A DNA stretch of 64,000 nucleotides from Nostoc sp. UHCC 0302 (GTDB lineage Bacteria; Cyanobacteriota; Cyanobacteriia; Cyanobacteriales; Nostocaceae): positions 1 through 64,000 of the forward strand of contig NZ_CP151102.1 of assembly GCF_038096175.1 (NCBI RefSeq), written 5' to 3'. The position numbers were made by a program, and so were the translations under genes. Positions 45,988 through 54,610 of the stretch are shown in pieces; the first letter of the stretch is position 1; the number at the start of each line of letters is the position of its first letter. Under the pieces are notes generated by a model. That model was not told the DNA's origin and ran no database searches. It saw nothing but the letters and a program-made list of their open reading frames with translations.

Positions 45988-46228
45988 TGTATTAGCGAAT
46001 ACAATGCTAGAAAATTTAACTTTCTCTTGTATTCAATAGTTTTATCGCTAGTGTAGCAGAGTTTTTCTCTTAGCTTACATTCCTCAATAATTTTAGTTTT
46101 ACTTTAAGGCTCTAACCCATCCATTCAGTGCCTCTTAATCCTAATTGCTGCAATTTATTTAGTATCCGTTTCCATTTCTACAACTGCAAAGCCTCTCTTT
46201 TCACCAGTTTTCTGGTTCTACTAATTCT

Positions 46229-46426
46229 CTATGAGCCTGCATAGAGTAAAGCTTGGTGAAACAGAGCTTCAAGGATGAAATCATAACTGGTCAAAGAGAA
46301 GATTACCTCAGAAGATAATTGGGCTAATTCATGTTTAACTCGCTGACGCAGTTGATTTGGATTTGATAAACTTTCACCTTTGAACTGACGTTTAATAAAC
46401 TGCCATAGTCGCTCTATGAGATTAAG
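46229..46426 (-). pseudogene. IS630-family transposase C-terminal fragment
   Basis: The minus-strand frame NLIERLWQFIKRQFKGESLS, continuing HELAQLSSEVIFSLTSYDFI, matches the end of the DDE domain of IS630-type transposases (N-L-I-E-R-x-W carries the final Glu). The rest is absent. Confidence 0.75.
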
Positions 46427-46490
46427 TTAAGGTTAACTTACAATATTTTAGTTTTGACACAAAATTGGCGCATAAAGGACATATGATCTG

Positions 46491-46697
46491 CTATAAAGAA
46501 AAAATTGCAACCTCAAATTCTTTGGGGGCAATGTTTAAGAGATTTTCTCGCCCACTAGATTTAAAGAGGTGGCTTAAACTCGTAAATGTGTATCCTAAAT
46601 GTATTACGCCACATATTAGCGAGCGCAAATCCTGTAACTGCTTCCCGCAAGCACTAGCATAAATTAAGGTGGCGGTTTTGATGGAGAAAACAGACAA
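46491..46697 (-). pseudogene. Duplicated fragment related to the 41006 membrane protein
   Basis: The frame contains SLICGVIHLGYTFTSLSHLF, similar to NTWICGAVHLGCTFAVEF of the protein at 41006-41251, and the DNA identity over about 35 bp is high. Only a TTG start is available and it overlaps the nuclease gene end, so I treat it as a partial duplicate, not an active gene. Confidence 0.35.
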
Positions 46698-47299
46698 TTC
46701 AACAACTGCTCAGTCTGCTGACATTGGGTATACTCTCGCTTCATTTGCTCAACTGTGACACACAGCAAGGCTACAGCTAAAACCAACAGCAACGGATTGT
46801 CCTTAGTAACCCCCAACCACCAACGCCATGAAAGAAGAGGCAGATGTGGGAAAGAGAATTTTGGTAATGAGAAAAACCGTGGAAACCAAGAAAACATAAT
46901 TTTATTCCCTGGTAACCATTCCGATTCGAGATTCACGAAGATGACACTAATTCTTGGATCTTGCTCGACCATCGAAGCAGTCTTGAGCGCCGATGGTTGC
47001 GCCTTAGCATCAGGTGTAAGAAAACCCATGACGATAAGCTTATGGGTATTGTTCAGTCCATAAAGGTTGAGTTGACCAACTGCTTGGTAAATATCATCAC
47101 GGTCAAGGTATTTCTTACACTCGATAATCGCTCCTCCCTGCCAACTGGTAACAATATCAGCCCTGCCGCCGTTAGCTGGAGCTTCAACTTGGGTATGAAA
47201 ACCGCGCTCTGTTAAGCGTTGGGCTAGATATAATTGCAAATCCTTCTCCTGCCAACGCTCCGGGAAACCAGCAGCTTCAACGAATTGAGATGGAAGCAT
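46664..47299 (-). CDS. Membrane-anchored PD-(D/E)XK nuclease-like protein
   Basis: 211 residues. The nuclease core shows Glu18 (WQEKDLQLYLAQRLT), Asp48 in NGGRADIVTSW, Glu60-Cys-Lys62 (AIIECKK) and Gln72/Gln76 (YQAVGQLNLYG), the E...D...ExK...Q pattern of Mrr/NERD-type restriction-like nucleases. A hydrophobic helix at about 168-184 (NPLLLVLAVALLCVTV) anchors the C-terminus. It starts one base after the stop of the translocase gene, so it is the last cistron of that operon. A DNA-processing partner for the translocase is inferred. Confidence 0.82.
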   Translation of the reverse strand: MLPSQFVEAAGFPERWQEKDLQLYLAQRLTERGFHTQVEAPANGGRADIVTSWQGGAIIECKKYLDRDDIYQAVGQLNLYGLNNTHKLIVMGFLTPDAKAQPSALKTASMVEQDPRISVIFVNLESEWLPGNKIMFSWFPRFFSLPKFSFPHLPLLSWRWWLGVTKDNPLLLVLAVALLCVTVEQMKREYTQCQQTEQLLNCLFSPSKPPP

Positions 47300-47300
47300 A

Positions 47301-48869
47301 TTAGGGAATCACCTCGAAACGATAAGCCTGGAATCTGGCATCTAAAAGCCCAGATTGCACAATGCCATCACCACGACCTTGCAATGATGTGACAGCTTCA
47401 CCCCGCCGCATCAGAATCATGCGCCCCGAAGTAGCGTCAACACAGCGAAAAGCAATTCGACAAGGCAGATTATCACGTAAGTCAGGTGGTAATCCTTGTG
47501 GATCTTCCTTGCTACGTTTAGCTCCACGCTGTAAACCAACAACAATGTGGATTTTTAAACCTCTGCCCCGGCGACCGACTTCACACAACTGTTGGTCGTA
47601 TACTTTACGTAAGGCATCTTCAAGCGGGACTGTGCCTTTATACTCATCAATAAACAATATCCAAGGCTGTTCTAAGTCTAATTGCGCTTTAGTCATGGAG
47701 TTACGGCGATCGCACTCAATGAAATATTCACCGACAAACTCAAAGGTTTTCCCCATGTCGTTCATAGTGATAGTAGGGAAACGGTCAGCAAAATCTTCGT
47801 AGTCACTGACCTTACCACCACAGACATCGACTCTTGCACCCTGCATTAATAGACAGTAAGCCGCAGCGCGGAAGAAATTGCTCTTGCCGGAGCCAGTAGT
47901 ACCTACCACTAATATTTGTGGTGTGTCTTCACTGGACAAATTAATGATGACTTCGCCATCTAAAGATTGACCCAGAACAATCAGGCGCTCACCATTATTC
48001 CACTGACGAGCGGGAAAATCATAATAAGTTCTTTGTTGTGGTGGCAAAGGCACTTCTATGGCAATCTGTTCTGGGGCATAGATGTAAAAGGGCAAATCTT
48101 CCTTCTCACCAATGCCCAACGCTAGTTTAGAAGCCGCTTTAAATTTCGGTAGTAAATTGAAATCTTCTGTTTTGACTGAAAAAATCAGCCTTTCATAGCT
48201 AGGCGCTTTGTCTACACGCAGGCATTGGGTGTTGATTCCAACAACAGTTGCAGCTTTAGTAAGCCCGTCAATCTTTGATAATTTGGGTGGCTCTATAAGC
48301 GCTGTAGTGCTTGGGGTAACTACAACAGAGGCATTTTTCAGTTGTTGATGTGCCACTTGTGTTTGCAATTCTAACTGTCTAGTATTAAACACAGCAGCAA
48401 GCTTGGCAGTTTCAAGCTGCATTTCTGCTTCACTTGCCGCCAGCAAAACATTACCAAGTGGTTCTCCATTTTGCAGCATACCTAAAGCCATGCGTTCAAT
48501 AGCACCGTTACGTCCGGTAATATTAAGGACATCACTGAATAATGGTGCTGTCTGTTGTAAGAGCTTGAGTTGCCTTTCGGTTTGCTTATCTGCTTCCTCA
48601 AATGACCGCTTCCTTTCGGCTGCTGAGGATAAGAACTGTAATTGCTCCTCCGCCTGCGTATCCTTCATAGCAGCAAGCATATCTTCTTCGCGCTCTTTAT
48701 CGCTGTAGAATTTTTCCAGTTGTCGCAGCCTGACCCCAGCATAACTAGCAAGAGCGATCGCAGTAATGTTTCCTGGCAGGAATAGTTTTAAATCTTTGGG
48801 GTTGGTAGATAACGTTAAAGTTAGAGCTACTAACCCACTGCCCCCGATTTTCAACCAAGGAAGTAACAT
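47301..48869 (-). CDS. FtsK/TraB-like DNA translocase
   Basis: 522 residues. N-terminal hydrophobic segments (about 8-22 and 30-45) put it in the membrane, then a helical linker (55-180), then the RecA-like motor: Walker A VVGTTGSGKSNFFRAA (323-330 core), Walker B PWILFIDEYKG (402-412), VGRRGRGLKIHIVVGLQRGA, and the terminal LQGRGDGIVQ typical of FtsK/SpoIIIE motors. It lacks the gamma-like C-domain and is much shorter than chromosomal FtsK, closer to TraB or HerA-type translocases of mobile elements. It overlaps the small membrane protein upstream by 19 bases and precedes the nuclease by one base. Confidence 0.9.
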   Translation of the reverse strand: MLLPWLKIGGSGLVALTLTLSTNPKDLKLFLPGNITAIALASYAGVRLRQLEKFYSDKEREEDMLAAMKDTQAEEQLQFLSSAAERKRSFEEADKQTERQLKLLQQTAPLFSDVLNITGRNGAIERMALGMLQNGEPLGNVLLAASEAEMQLETAKLAAVFNTRQLELQTQVAHQQLKNASVVVTPSTTALIEPPKLSKIDGLTKAATVVGINTQCLRVDKAPSYERLIFSVKTEDFNLLPKFKAASKLALGIGEKEDLPFYIYAPEQIAIEVPLPPQQRTYYDFPARQWNNGERLIVLGQSLDGEVIINLSSEDTPQILVVGTTGSGKSNFFRAAAYCLLMQGARVDVCGGKVSDYEDFADRFPTITMNDMGKTFEFVGEYFIECDRRNSMTKAQLDLEQPWILFIDEYKGTVPLEDALRKVYDQQLCEVGRRGRGLKIHIVVGLQRGAKRSKEDPQGLPPDLRDNLPCRIAFRCVDATSGRMILMRRGEAVTSLQGRGDGIVQSGLLDARFQAYRFEVIP

Positions 48870-49066
48870 TTACACCATCCAAAAGTTAATCCAACAGCGA
48901 TGATTTGCAAGAGCATTGAATTGTCAGCCTTTCCTTTGGTATAAGTAATAACTGATATCACACCAATCACTAGGAAAGACCAGGGCAGTAGACTGATAAG
49001 TTGTGCAGTTGCACTTGCGATTAAAAAGCCACATATCCAGATGAGTAACTTACAGACTTGTGACAT
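48851..49066 (-). CDS. Small membrane protein in the translocase operon
   Basis: 71 residues with two or three hydrophobic helices (LLIWICGFLIASATAQLISL, WSFLVIGVISVITY, LLQIIAVGLTFGWC). It overlaps the translocase start by 19 bases and follows the 226-residue protein by 11 bases. It could be a membrane partner of the translocase; no family recognised. Confidence 0.75.
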   Translation of the reverse strand: MSQVCKLLIWICGFLIASATAQLISLLPWSFLVIGVISVITYTKGKADNSMLLQIIAVGLTFGWCKCYFLG

Positions 49067-49077
49067 TTATCCCCTCG

Positions 49078-49758
49078 TTAGCTGTTAGCTGATTTAATAC
49101 GTTGCGTAATTCCTAGTGATGAGCCGGAATAACGAGCTTCACGAAGCTGACGGAATCGATCCACTAAAGAAGTTGTCTGTTCTTCGTAGGGCGTAGGTTC
49201 TTTTTTGGCAGTTTCAGTTTGTACTTTTTCTTGCTTCTTAGCCCGTGTCTCTGAATACTGTGAAGCAATTCGCCCCAAGCTGATTGCTAAGTCATCTTGA
49301 ACGGATGCTATCGCAGAACGATTTGAACCGATTGTTTGCCGTAACTTGGATTCTAAGTTAGCTAAAGTAGTCGAGAGGTTTTTCTCTAGTTCTGCGCTCT
49401 GCACCCGCGCTTCGGCTATATTTTCAGAGACTTCAGCTTGCTTCTCCCGAACTTTGTAAAAGGATTTGAGGTAGCGACTAACAGCAGTTGAATATTCTGC
49501 CCAGTTTTTAGCTTGGAACTCTGCACCTTTAGCTTTTTCAAGAGCAGTTGCCACATCTTCTTCGCTGAGGTCACCAAAGACTTTAATATCTACGGGCAAC
49601 ATATCAGCAATACGTTGGGCATTCTTCCAAACTGCTGACTCTAAACCAAAGTGAGAATCGGGTGGGATTAGCGCTTTGCTCACATCACCATTTAAATCAG
49701 AGAGATTTAAACCGTTATTTTTTGCTGGTTCAGATTTTTGGGGGATTGCTTTTACCAT
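49078..49758 (-). CDS. Coiled-coil hypothetical protein in the translocase operon
   Basis: 226 residues. The middle (about 75-175) is long helix with heptad-like pattern (KVREKQAEVSENIAEARVQS, AELEKNLSTTLANLESKLRQ). The N-terminus is polar and the end disordered and basic. It starts 2 bases downstream of the 133-residue gene. Function unknown; a structural or adaptor role is plausible. Confidence 0.75.
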   Translation of the reverse strand: MVKAIPQKSEPAKNNGLNLSDLNGDVSKALIPPDSHFGLESAVWKNAQRIADMLPVDIKVFGDLSEEDVATALEKAKGAEFQAKNWAEYSTAVSRYLKSFYKVREKQAEVSENIAEARVQSAELEKNLSTTLANLESKLRQTIGSNRSAIASVQDDLAISLGRIASQYSETRAKKQEKVQTETAKKEPTPYEEQTTSLVDRFRQLREARYSGSSLGITQRIKSANS

Positions 49759-49760
49759 AA

Positions 49761-50162
49761 CTACCTAACGTCAATTAATGAATTACAAGGCTTATATTCA
49801 ACAAATACATCGTCTTCAAATTCAAGCCAATCTCCTCCTATCGGTCGGAAGTAACGGATATTGTTTTCTAGTTTGACTTCCAGATTAATTTCAGGGAACT
49901 TAAATATGTTCTCCTTCTCAATTACCCTGGTTAACTCAACGTCCCGGTCAATCATCACACCCAAACATAAAGTTACTCCCGCTTTTTTGTACTTTTGCCA
50001 GTAATAGGAGAATTCTTTCTTATCCAGGAAATTAACATTAATCTTGGGAATACCTTCTTCAAACAACAGGGCAAAAATCCCTAATTGTTCGTAATGAATC
50101 TTGGCTATTCCAAGGTTGTTTTCGTAACACCAGTATGCTCTGTGGAAGTGGGCGGTTTGCAA
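49761..50162 (-). CDS. Hypothetical protein in the translocase operon
   Basis: 133 residues, alpha/beta in character: AHFHRAYWCYENNLGIAKIH, then IPKINVNFLDKKEFSYYWQK, then GVTLCLGVMIDRDVELTRVI. Aromatic-rich. No known motif. Packed between coiled-coil genes with gaps of 2 and 13 bases. Confidence 0.72.
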   Translation of the reverse strand: MQTAHFHRAYWCYENNLGIAKIHYEQLGIFALLFEEGIPKINVNFLDKKEFSYYWQKYKKAGVTLCLGVMIDRDVELTRVIEKENIFKFPEINLEVKLENNIRYFRPIGGDWLEFEDDVFVEYKPCNSLIDVR

Positions 50163-50175
50163 AATTGTCCTCCAG

Positions 50176-50706
50176 TTATTTGAATTCTTCCTCTAGCCAG
50201 TCAAGTTCTTCTGACTTTGGTTTTGGTTGTAATGGTTTTTGTGCGAAAACTTTCTCTAGTTTCTTGATCAACATCTTTGCAACGGACTGCCAAACCAATG
50301 ACCAAGCTTGTTGGTTTCGCCATTTCAGTTGGGCAGCAACAATATCCTTCTCTGTGGGAATTATGCTGCCATATTTCTCCAGATTTTCAATCGCTTGACG
50401 GAAGCTGACAACCTCCGACTCTGAAGAAGGGATGTCAGGAGCGACAGCTGTCTTCAATCGCTCCATTACCCCTTTAACCGTTGCAGATTCTTCTTTGAGG
50501 CGCGTTAGCTCACCGTGCATCACATCAATCATGGCGAGATTTGATTGTGCGATCGCTGTTTGGAAATCAACTAATTGCTGCTCTAGTTGCCGCTGCACCT
50601 CCTGGCTGATGATTTGGGTAATTTCAGCAAATCCCCGTCCAGAGTTTACTGTGTCAATAAACTCTTGGATTTCAGGCGATGTTTGCGATGCATTCAAATT
50701 GTCCAT
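50176..50706 (-). CDS. Coiled-coil hypothetical protein in the translocase operon
   Basis: 176 residues, nearly all helical, with Gln/Glu-rich heptads (ISQEVQRQLEQQLVDFQTAI, HGELTRLKEESATVKGVMER). Acidic C-terminus (SEELDWLEEEF). Its start lies inside the preceding gene (35-base overlap), indicating coupled translation. Confidence 0.72.
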   Translation of the reverse strand: MDNLNASQTSPEIQEFIDTVNSGRGFAEITQIISQEVQRQLEQQLVDFQTAIAQSNLAMIDVMHGELTRLKEESATVKGVMERLKTAVAPDIPSSESEVVSFRQAIENLEKYGSIIPTEKDIVAAQLKWRNQQAWSLVWQSVAKMLIKKLEKVFAQKPLQPKPKSEELDWLEEEFK

Positions 50707-51196
50707 CCTCTAAATCTTTCCACTCCAGGGTTACGCCAACACGAGCTGCTAAAGAGTCTATAGTCTGCTTCATCGTCTCAAAGGGTAAATAATCGCAACT
50801 ATCGATTAGTTGTTCAAGTTCTACATCAATAAACTGTTTTTGAACTGCTGCTAATTGTTCCCTTTTTCGTTGTGCTACCTCAAGTCTTGCTGAAAGCTTC
50901 CCCTTTTCTCTTGCCTTATCGATTGCTTCAAACCTAGCAATTTCTAAGGCTTTAGTAAGCTTTTCTTCTTGTGTCAAGAGTTGGGCAATCTGTTGCTGCT
51001 CTCGTACTAATCGCTCCAAAATTGCTAGTCGTAAATCCTCGTCAAAGGCATTTTCTAGCTGTTCAATCACAACTGCAAAAGCACTTGGCACTTGAGTGAT
51101 TGATTGCCCCTTACTTTTGACCATGCTCTTGGATTGTCGTCCGATTGAGGTGACTGTTACATCCCCCTGTGCTGTTAATTCATTTTTACGTACCAT
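50672..51196 (-). CDS. Coiled-coil hypothetical protein in the translocase operon
   Basis: 174 residues. A basic N-terminus (KSMVKSKGQS) is followed by a long coiled coil (LAILERLVREQQQIAQLLTQ, EEKLTKALEIARFEAIDKAR, EKGKLSARLEVAQRKREQLA). It overlaps genes on both sides (11 and 35 bases). Function unknown; it could polymerise or scaffold the translocase complex. Confidence 0.74.
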   Translation of the reverse strand: MVRKNELTAQGDVTVTSIGRQSKSMVKSKGQSITQVPSAFAVVIEQLENAFDEDLRLAILERLVREQQQIAQLLTQEEKLTKALEIARFEAIDKAREKGKLSARLEVAQRKREQLAAVQKQFIDVELEQLIDSCDYLPFETMKQTIDSLAARVGVTLEWKDLEDGQFECIANIA

Positions 51197-51995
51197 ATTT
51201 CTCCTTGGCTAATTTTATCCAATTTGACAGTTCCGAAACAGAATAATGCTTTCGTTGGCTAAATCCTCCCCATTTATATAGAGTGCGGAACGAAACTCTG
51301 TAGCCATAAGTCGCAAGGTATTTCGGTAAATCTCGTCCTTTACAACCTCTCATCCTCCATGCGTGCCACATCTTCGCACTTGAGGCTGTCTCCAAACTCA
51401 TCGCTCGTCGTGACCAATTTCTCATCATCACCATCAATTCCCGAACGCTAGGGAATCTTTGAGTAGGGTTGTCATGCCGCCAGCAGGCCATATATACAAG
51501 TATTGATGCCAGCCCCTCTTCTACATAACGTTCATACTTTGCTATCCCCAAAAACTGCTTCCAACTGGCCCAGCAATTCCTAGAAATGCAGCGGTTCATA
51601 ATCTGATCACATGACTTTTTCACACTCGACAGCGCTATGAGTTTTGGGGCAGGTTTTTGAGGTTGTTTCTGTTGCTTTGTATTTACTGCTTCACAGAAAG
51701 CATCAAATACCTCTTCGAGCTTGTACTCATTACTTTGCCAGTAGTCTCTCAAGCTCCGATATGTGACTTTCACACGGGGATAGCACTTGCGATACCACGC
51801 CAAGCACAACAATAATTCTGTTTGTTCCGGTGTATAAGAGCGCTCAGACACCTTCTTGCCTTGTGGGTAGCAAGCACCCGCAAGCCGCTCCCAATTCTGC
51901 CATGTCCGGGGACTAATAGCAGCTCCTCGAATCTTTTCACATTGCTTCTTGAGATTGCTTGATTGGCCTATCCAATCCTCTAGTACTACTGACAT
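51186..51995 (-). CDS. Protein with repeated tryptophan-rich HTH-like motifs
   Basis: 269 residues with three related helix-turn-helix-like units: ISPRTWQNWERLAGACYPQG, ISRNCWASWKQFLGIAKYER and VSFRTLYKWGGFSQRKHYSV, each of the form (I/V)S-x-R-x-x-x-x-W. Between the units lie regions shared in spirit with CLAWYRKCYPRVKVTYRSLR and VYMACWRHDNPTQRFPSVRE. This suggests an internally duplicated nucleic-acid-binding protein. A similar motif is in the 139-residue protein upstream. Not a family I can name. Confidence 0.75.
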   Translation of the reverse strand: MSVVLEDWIGQSSNLKKQCEKIRGAAISPRTWQNWERLAGACYPQGKKVSERSYTPEQTELLLCLAWYRKCYPRVKVTYRSLRDYWQSNEYKLEEVFDAFCEAVNTKQQKQPQKPAPKLIALSSVKKSCDQIMNRCISRNCWASWKQFLGIAKYERYVEEGLASILVYMACWRHDNPTQRFPSVRELMVMMRNWSRRAMSLETASSAKMWHAWRMRGCKGRDLPKYLATYGYRVSFRTLYKWGGFSQRKHYSVSELSNWIKLAKEKYGT

Positions 51996-52158
51996 AATTC
52001 AATGAGTGTAAAACTAATGTGGCTGCAAGTATTGATAAAGTTATTGCCGCTATTGCTCCACAAAATTCTAACAAACCTGAAGCATTTCTTTCTTCTATTT
52101 CTATTCTTTCAGTTGTCCCATCAAATGATGTTTTTGTATGAGTCTCTTTTCTATACAC
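51937..52158 (-). CDS. Small single-helix membrane protein
   Basis: 73 residues: a polar acidic N-terminus (MYRKETHTKTSFDGTTERIE) followed by one membrane helix (FCGAIAAITLSILAATLVLH). It overlaps the start of the HTH-like gene by 59 bases on the same strand, which may mean the latter starts later. Function unknown. Confidence 0.6.
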   Translation of the reverse strand: MYRKETHTKTSFDGTTERIEIEERNASGLLEFCGAIAAITLSILAATLVLHSLNYVSSTRGLDRPIKQSQEAM

Positions 52159-52238
52159 ATCATCTTACCTCCGTATATGTGGACACTCGTAGTTATTTAG
52201 CCAGTACTACACTTACTCTCTGTTTGAAAAAAGAGTAT

Positions 52239-52451
52239 ATGAATTTTTGGGAGTTAGAAGCTTCATTGGGGTCACTTCGCTTGCTAACGTTTTGCCGAAT
52301 TCATGCTGTATATGAATTTGAGGCTTGTAACATTTTAGTATTACTCCAGTTTATGGTTTTTAATGAGGTTACTAGGCAGCTAGTTAAGCGATTTTTGAGT
52401 CAGTTAGGCAAAACGAATGTAGTTTGTCATTGGGGGCGAAACACTGTTTAA
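52239..52451 (+). CDS. Possible small protein
   Basis: A 70-residue plus-strand frame starting MNFWELEASLGSLRLLTFCR in otherwise empty DNA. No Shine-Dalgarno and high Leu/Phe content. Weak candidate only. Confidence 0.25.
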   Translation: MNFWELEASLGSLRLLTFCRIHAVYEFEACNILVLLQFMVFNEVTRQLVKRFLSQLGKTNVVCHWGRNTV

Positions 52452-52529
52452 TCCTTATATACTATATGTAGTAGCCTGTAATAGGCAAAAAATCGGCAGT
52501 TCACTTTTTTTGAGCAATATCTCCAAACT

Positions 52530-52949
52530 TCATTTTTGTTGTACTGCCTCTCTATGTATGTTTTGAGACTGAGTAAATTGCTGCTCTCGTTGATATTCTT
52601 CAAGCGTGAAATCAGAAAGATTACTACTTAAATAGTCTTGGACTATCCATTTTTTAGTGATGCCATAAGGTAAGTTGCTATAGACTTCCCCGATTTTTCC
52701 TATTACCCAAACTTGATAACGAGTTATTGGTGGTGTCTCATCAGCCGAGGCTAATTTTTCAACCATTTCTACATAACGCTGTTTGTACTCCGGTACATAA
52801 AGCGCTAACTCGCTCCAACGCTTCCAAGTCCGGTAACATATTCCCAAAATCCGCGTTCCTTCTGCCGCAGATACTGGCAATCCCATTACATTCAGTCCGA
52901 ATTCTGATGGTGGTAGGGCAAACAATCTTTCTCTCCACTCCTTCATCAT
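52530..52949 (-). CDS. HTH-like protein with tryptophan motif
   Basis: 139 residues. VSAAEGTRILGICYRTWKRW followed by SELALY gives one copy of the (x)YRTWKRW HTH-like unit found three times in the 269-residue protein at 51186. The rest is helical (ITRYQVWVIGKIGEVYSNLP) with a Gln-rich end. It heads the minus-strand operon after a 370-base gap, so it is a candidate regulator. Confidence 0.7.
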   Translation of the reverse strand: MMKEWRERLFALPPSEFGLNVMGLPVSAAEGTRILGICYRTWKRWSELALYVPEYKQRYVEMVEKLASADETPPITRYQVWVIGKIGEVYSNLPYGITKKWIVQDYLSSNLSDFTLEEYQREQQFTQSQNIHREAVQQK

Positions 52950-53024
52950 TGCTATCTCATCTTTAAGAACTAATAATTTAAGGTCTGTTAACTGGTTGTT
53001 AATTGACCTCGTTAATCTAATAAT

Positions 53025-53049
53025 AAAAAACCCGCGTCAAAGCGGGTAG
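53025..53049 (-). terminator. Rho-independent terminator
   Basis: On the minus strand ACCCGCTTTGACGCGGGT is followed by TTTTTTATT: a GC stem with a T run, placed 33 bases after the small HTH gene at 53082. Confidence 0.85.
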
Positions 53050-53081
53050 TGTCTGTATGACGTTTTTATGTCAGGGTGACG

Positions 53082-53294
53082 TTAGCTAGCAGATAATATT
53101 TTATGAATAGCTCCAAAATGATTCAGAACAGCCGGTTTTGGTTTTTGATATCTTGAGCTACTTTCATCCGCCAACCAGTGAGTTATTGTTTGCTCTGGAT
53201 ATCCAGTGAGTTTATGCATCAAATATATTGGAATATCATAAATTTTTTTGAATTCCCTTGGATGCATTGGTTCAATTCCAATATTTTGTGCCAT
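53082..53294 (-). CDS. Small HTH-like protein
   Basis: 70 residues starting MAQNIGIEPMHPREFKKIYD. The segment MHKLTGYPEQTITHWLADES looks like a helix-turn-helix with recognition helix QTITHWL. The frame runs 24 codons further up, but an AGGAG lies 10 bases before this ATG, so I use it. It has its own terminator and could be a regulator. Confidence 0.65.
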   Translation of the reverse strand: MAQNIGIEPMHPREFKKIYDIPIYLMHKLTGYPEQTITHWLADESSSRYQKPKPAVLNHFGAIHKILSAS

Positions 53295-53615
53295 GATGCT
53301 CTTGCTCCTACTGTAGGTAGTCTCTATGGTGGGAGTAGCCCTCCGGTGGTGACACACCGGGGGCATTTTGCTGAAAATATATCATATTTCTAGCTTAAAA
53401 TATGGGTTAAAATTGCATAAGTAGAGCAAAATATTCATCAAGAAATAGATATTTAAGTGAATTAATAATTTTAATGAAAACTAAACTTAGTTTTGTTCAG
53501 CTCTCGAAATCAAAACACGCAATCAGTAATACCTCTTATCCTAAAAGCGAGTATGATAAATGTTAATTTTTTCACATACTCGCAATCTATCGACTCATAA
53601 AAATTGAGAATATTT
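53295..53615. other. Intergenic region with hairpin
   Basis: No gene. A CCGGTG/CACCGG hairpin lies at about 53344-53361 upstream of the small HTH gene. The rest is AT-rich. Confidence 0.4.
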
Positions 53616-54512
53616 TTATCCTTGCCTCTGATTCAACCAAGTTTCTAAATCAGTCAATGACGAAAAATCTAACAATGCCTCTCCCAAAGTTTCTAATTGC
53701 TCAATAGATAATTCTAGAATACGTCCGATTAATGATGAGTCAATTTCACCAAGCCGACGATTTAGCTGACGTATAATTAAACGCTGTTCACCTTGTTTAC
53801 TTCCTTCTTGTATTGCTTGCTCACGATCTTGCTGATAAAGTGGTTCTAACCGCATAATTAGCTCCTGATCATCTGGTTCTAAATTTTGATTAACTCTTAA
53901 ATTCTGGCGGAGATTGTAGACTAATTCTAGCGTTGCTTTTTGGAAGGGGTGATTTGGTGGCAGAGATTGCAACTCATCAATTGCCTGTGACTGTACTTTT
54001 CCACGACCTAAAATTCTTAACCACAGGGTTTCTTCAATAACTGGTAGCTGGTGAATAGCAACGATAGCTGTCCTGAGTGCATCTGCTAAAAAGTGTACTC
54101 CTGGTAACCAATCATTCGTAGGCATTGCCCTAAAACTAGATAACAAGTTTTCAGATGCAGTCGGAGTCAGAATCCACAGTTTGGGAATCTCCGATTCTTG
54201 AACATTGGTATTATTTCGATTAGCTTCTCGTTGCAATGCTCCTTTTACTTCTAACAGTTTTAGCAAACAGTCACAGATTTCGTCATTTGATGCAGCATTG
54301 CGGTATGGTTCAAAAATAGCAGGTGTGGCTGCAAATCTTCCTAACAATCCTAAAACTTCTAAGTTAGTGATTTGCTCTATCCGAGGAGAAAATGAAACAT
54401 CAATTTCTCTGATTTCTCCCGCTACGCGACTGGGAGCTTTTACTTCCCCATAAGGTTTTAGTAATTCTTCCAAATAGTCTTTCGCGAATTGGTCATGAAT
54501 AAATCTAGTCAT
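53616..54512 (-). CDS. Rpn-family nuclease/transposase-like protein with DUF4351 tail
   Basis: 298 residues. The N-terminal MTRFIHDQFAKDYLEELLKP followed by GEVKAPSRVAGEIREIDVSF is the PD-(D/E)XK entry of the Rpn/PDDEXK_2 family. The C-terminal RQLNRRLGEIDSSLIGRILE followed by LSIEQLETLGEALLDFSSLT is the DUF4351 module common in cyanobacteria. Rpn proteins promote RecA-independent recombination in E. coli. Here function is inferred from family only. Confidence 0.87.
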   Translation of the reverse strand: MTRFIHDQFAKDYLEELLKPYGEVKAPSRVAGEIREIDVSFSPRIEQITNLEVLGLLGRFAATPAIFEPYRNAASNDEICDCLLKLLEVKGALQREANRNNTNVQESEIPKLWILTPTASENLLSSFRAMPTNDWLPGVHFLADALRTAIVAIHQLPVIEETLWLRILGRGKVQSQAIDELQSLPPNHPFQKATLELVYNLRQNLRVNQNLEPDDQELIMRLEPLYQQDREQAIQEGSKQGEQRLIIRQLNRRLGEIDSSLIGRILELSIEQLETLGEALLDFSSLTDLETWLNQRQG

Positions 54513-54610
54513 AAAAGTTTTATTATTCTACAGATAATTGTTATTTTCCTGTCAATTAGCATTTGGTAATAGCTGGAAAATTGGCTAAAAACTTCATCTC
54601 TTGCTATTCA

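Noticed and set aside
47362-47802. 146-residue plus-strand frame antisense to the FtsK-like gene
   Set aside because: The opposite strand carries complete Walker motifs; this frame has atypical composition.
52002-52451. 149-residue plus-strand frame
   Set aside because: The first part is antisense to a better-supported small membrane protein gene and is low-complexity Leu/Phe; only the last 70 codons are listed as a weak candidate.
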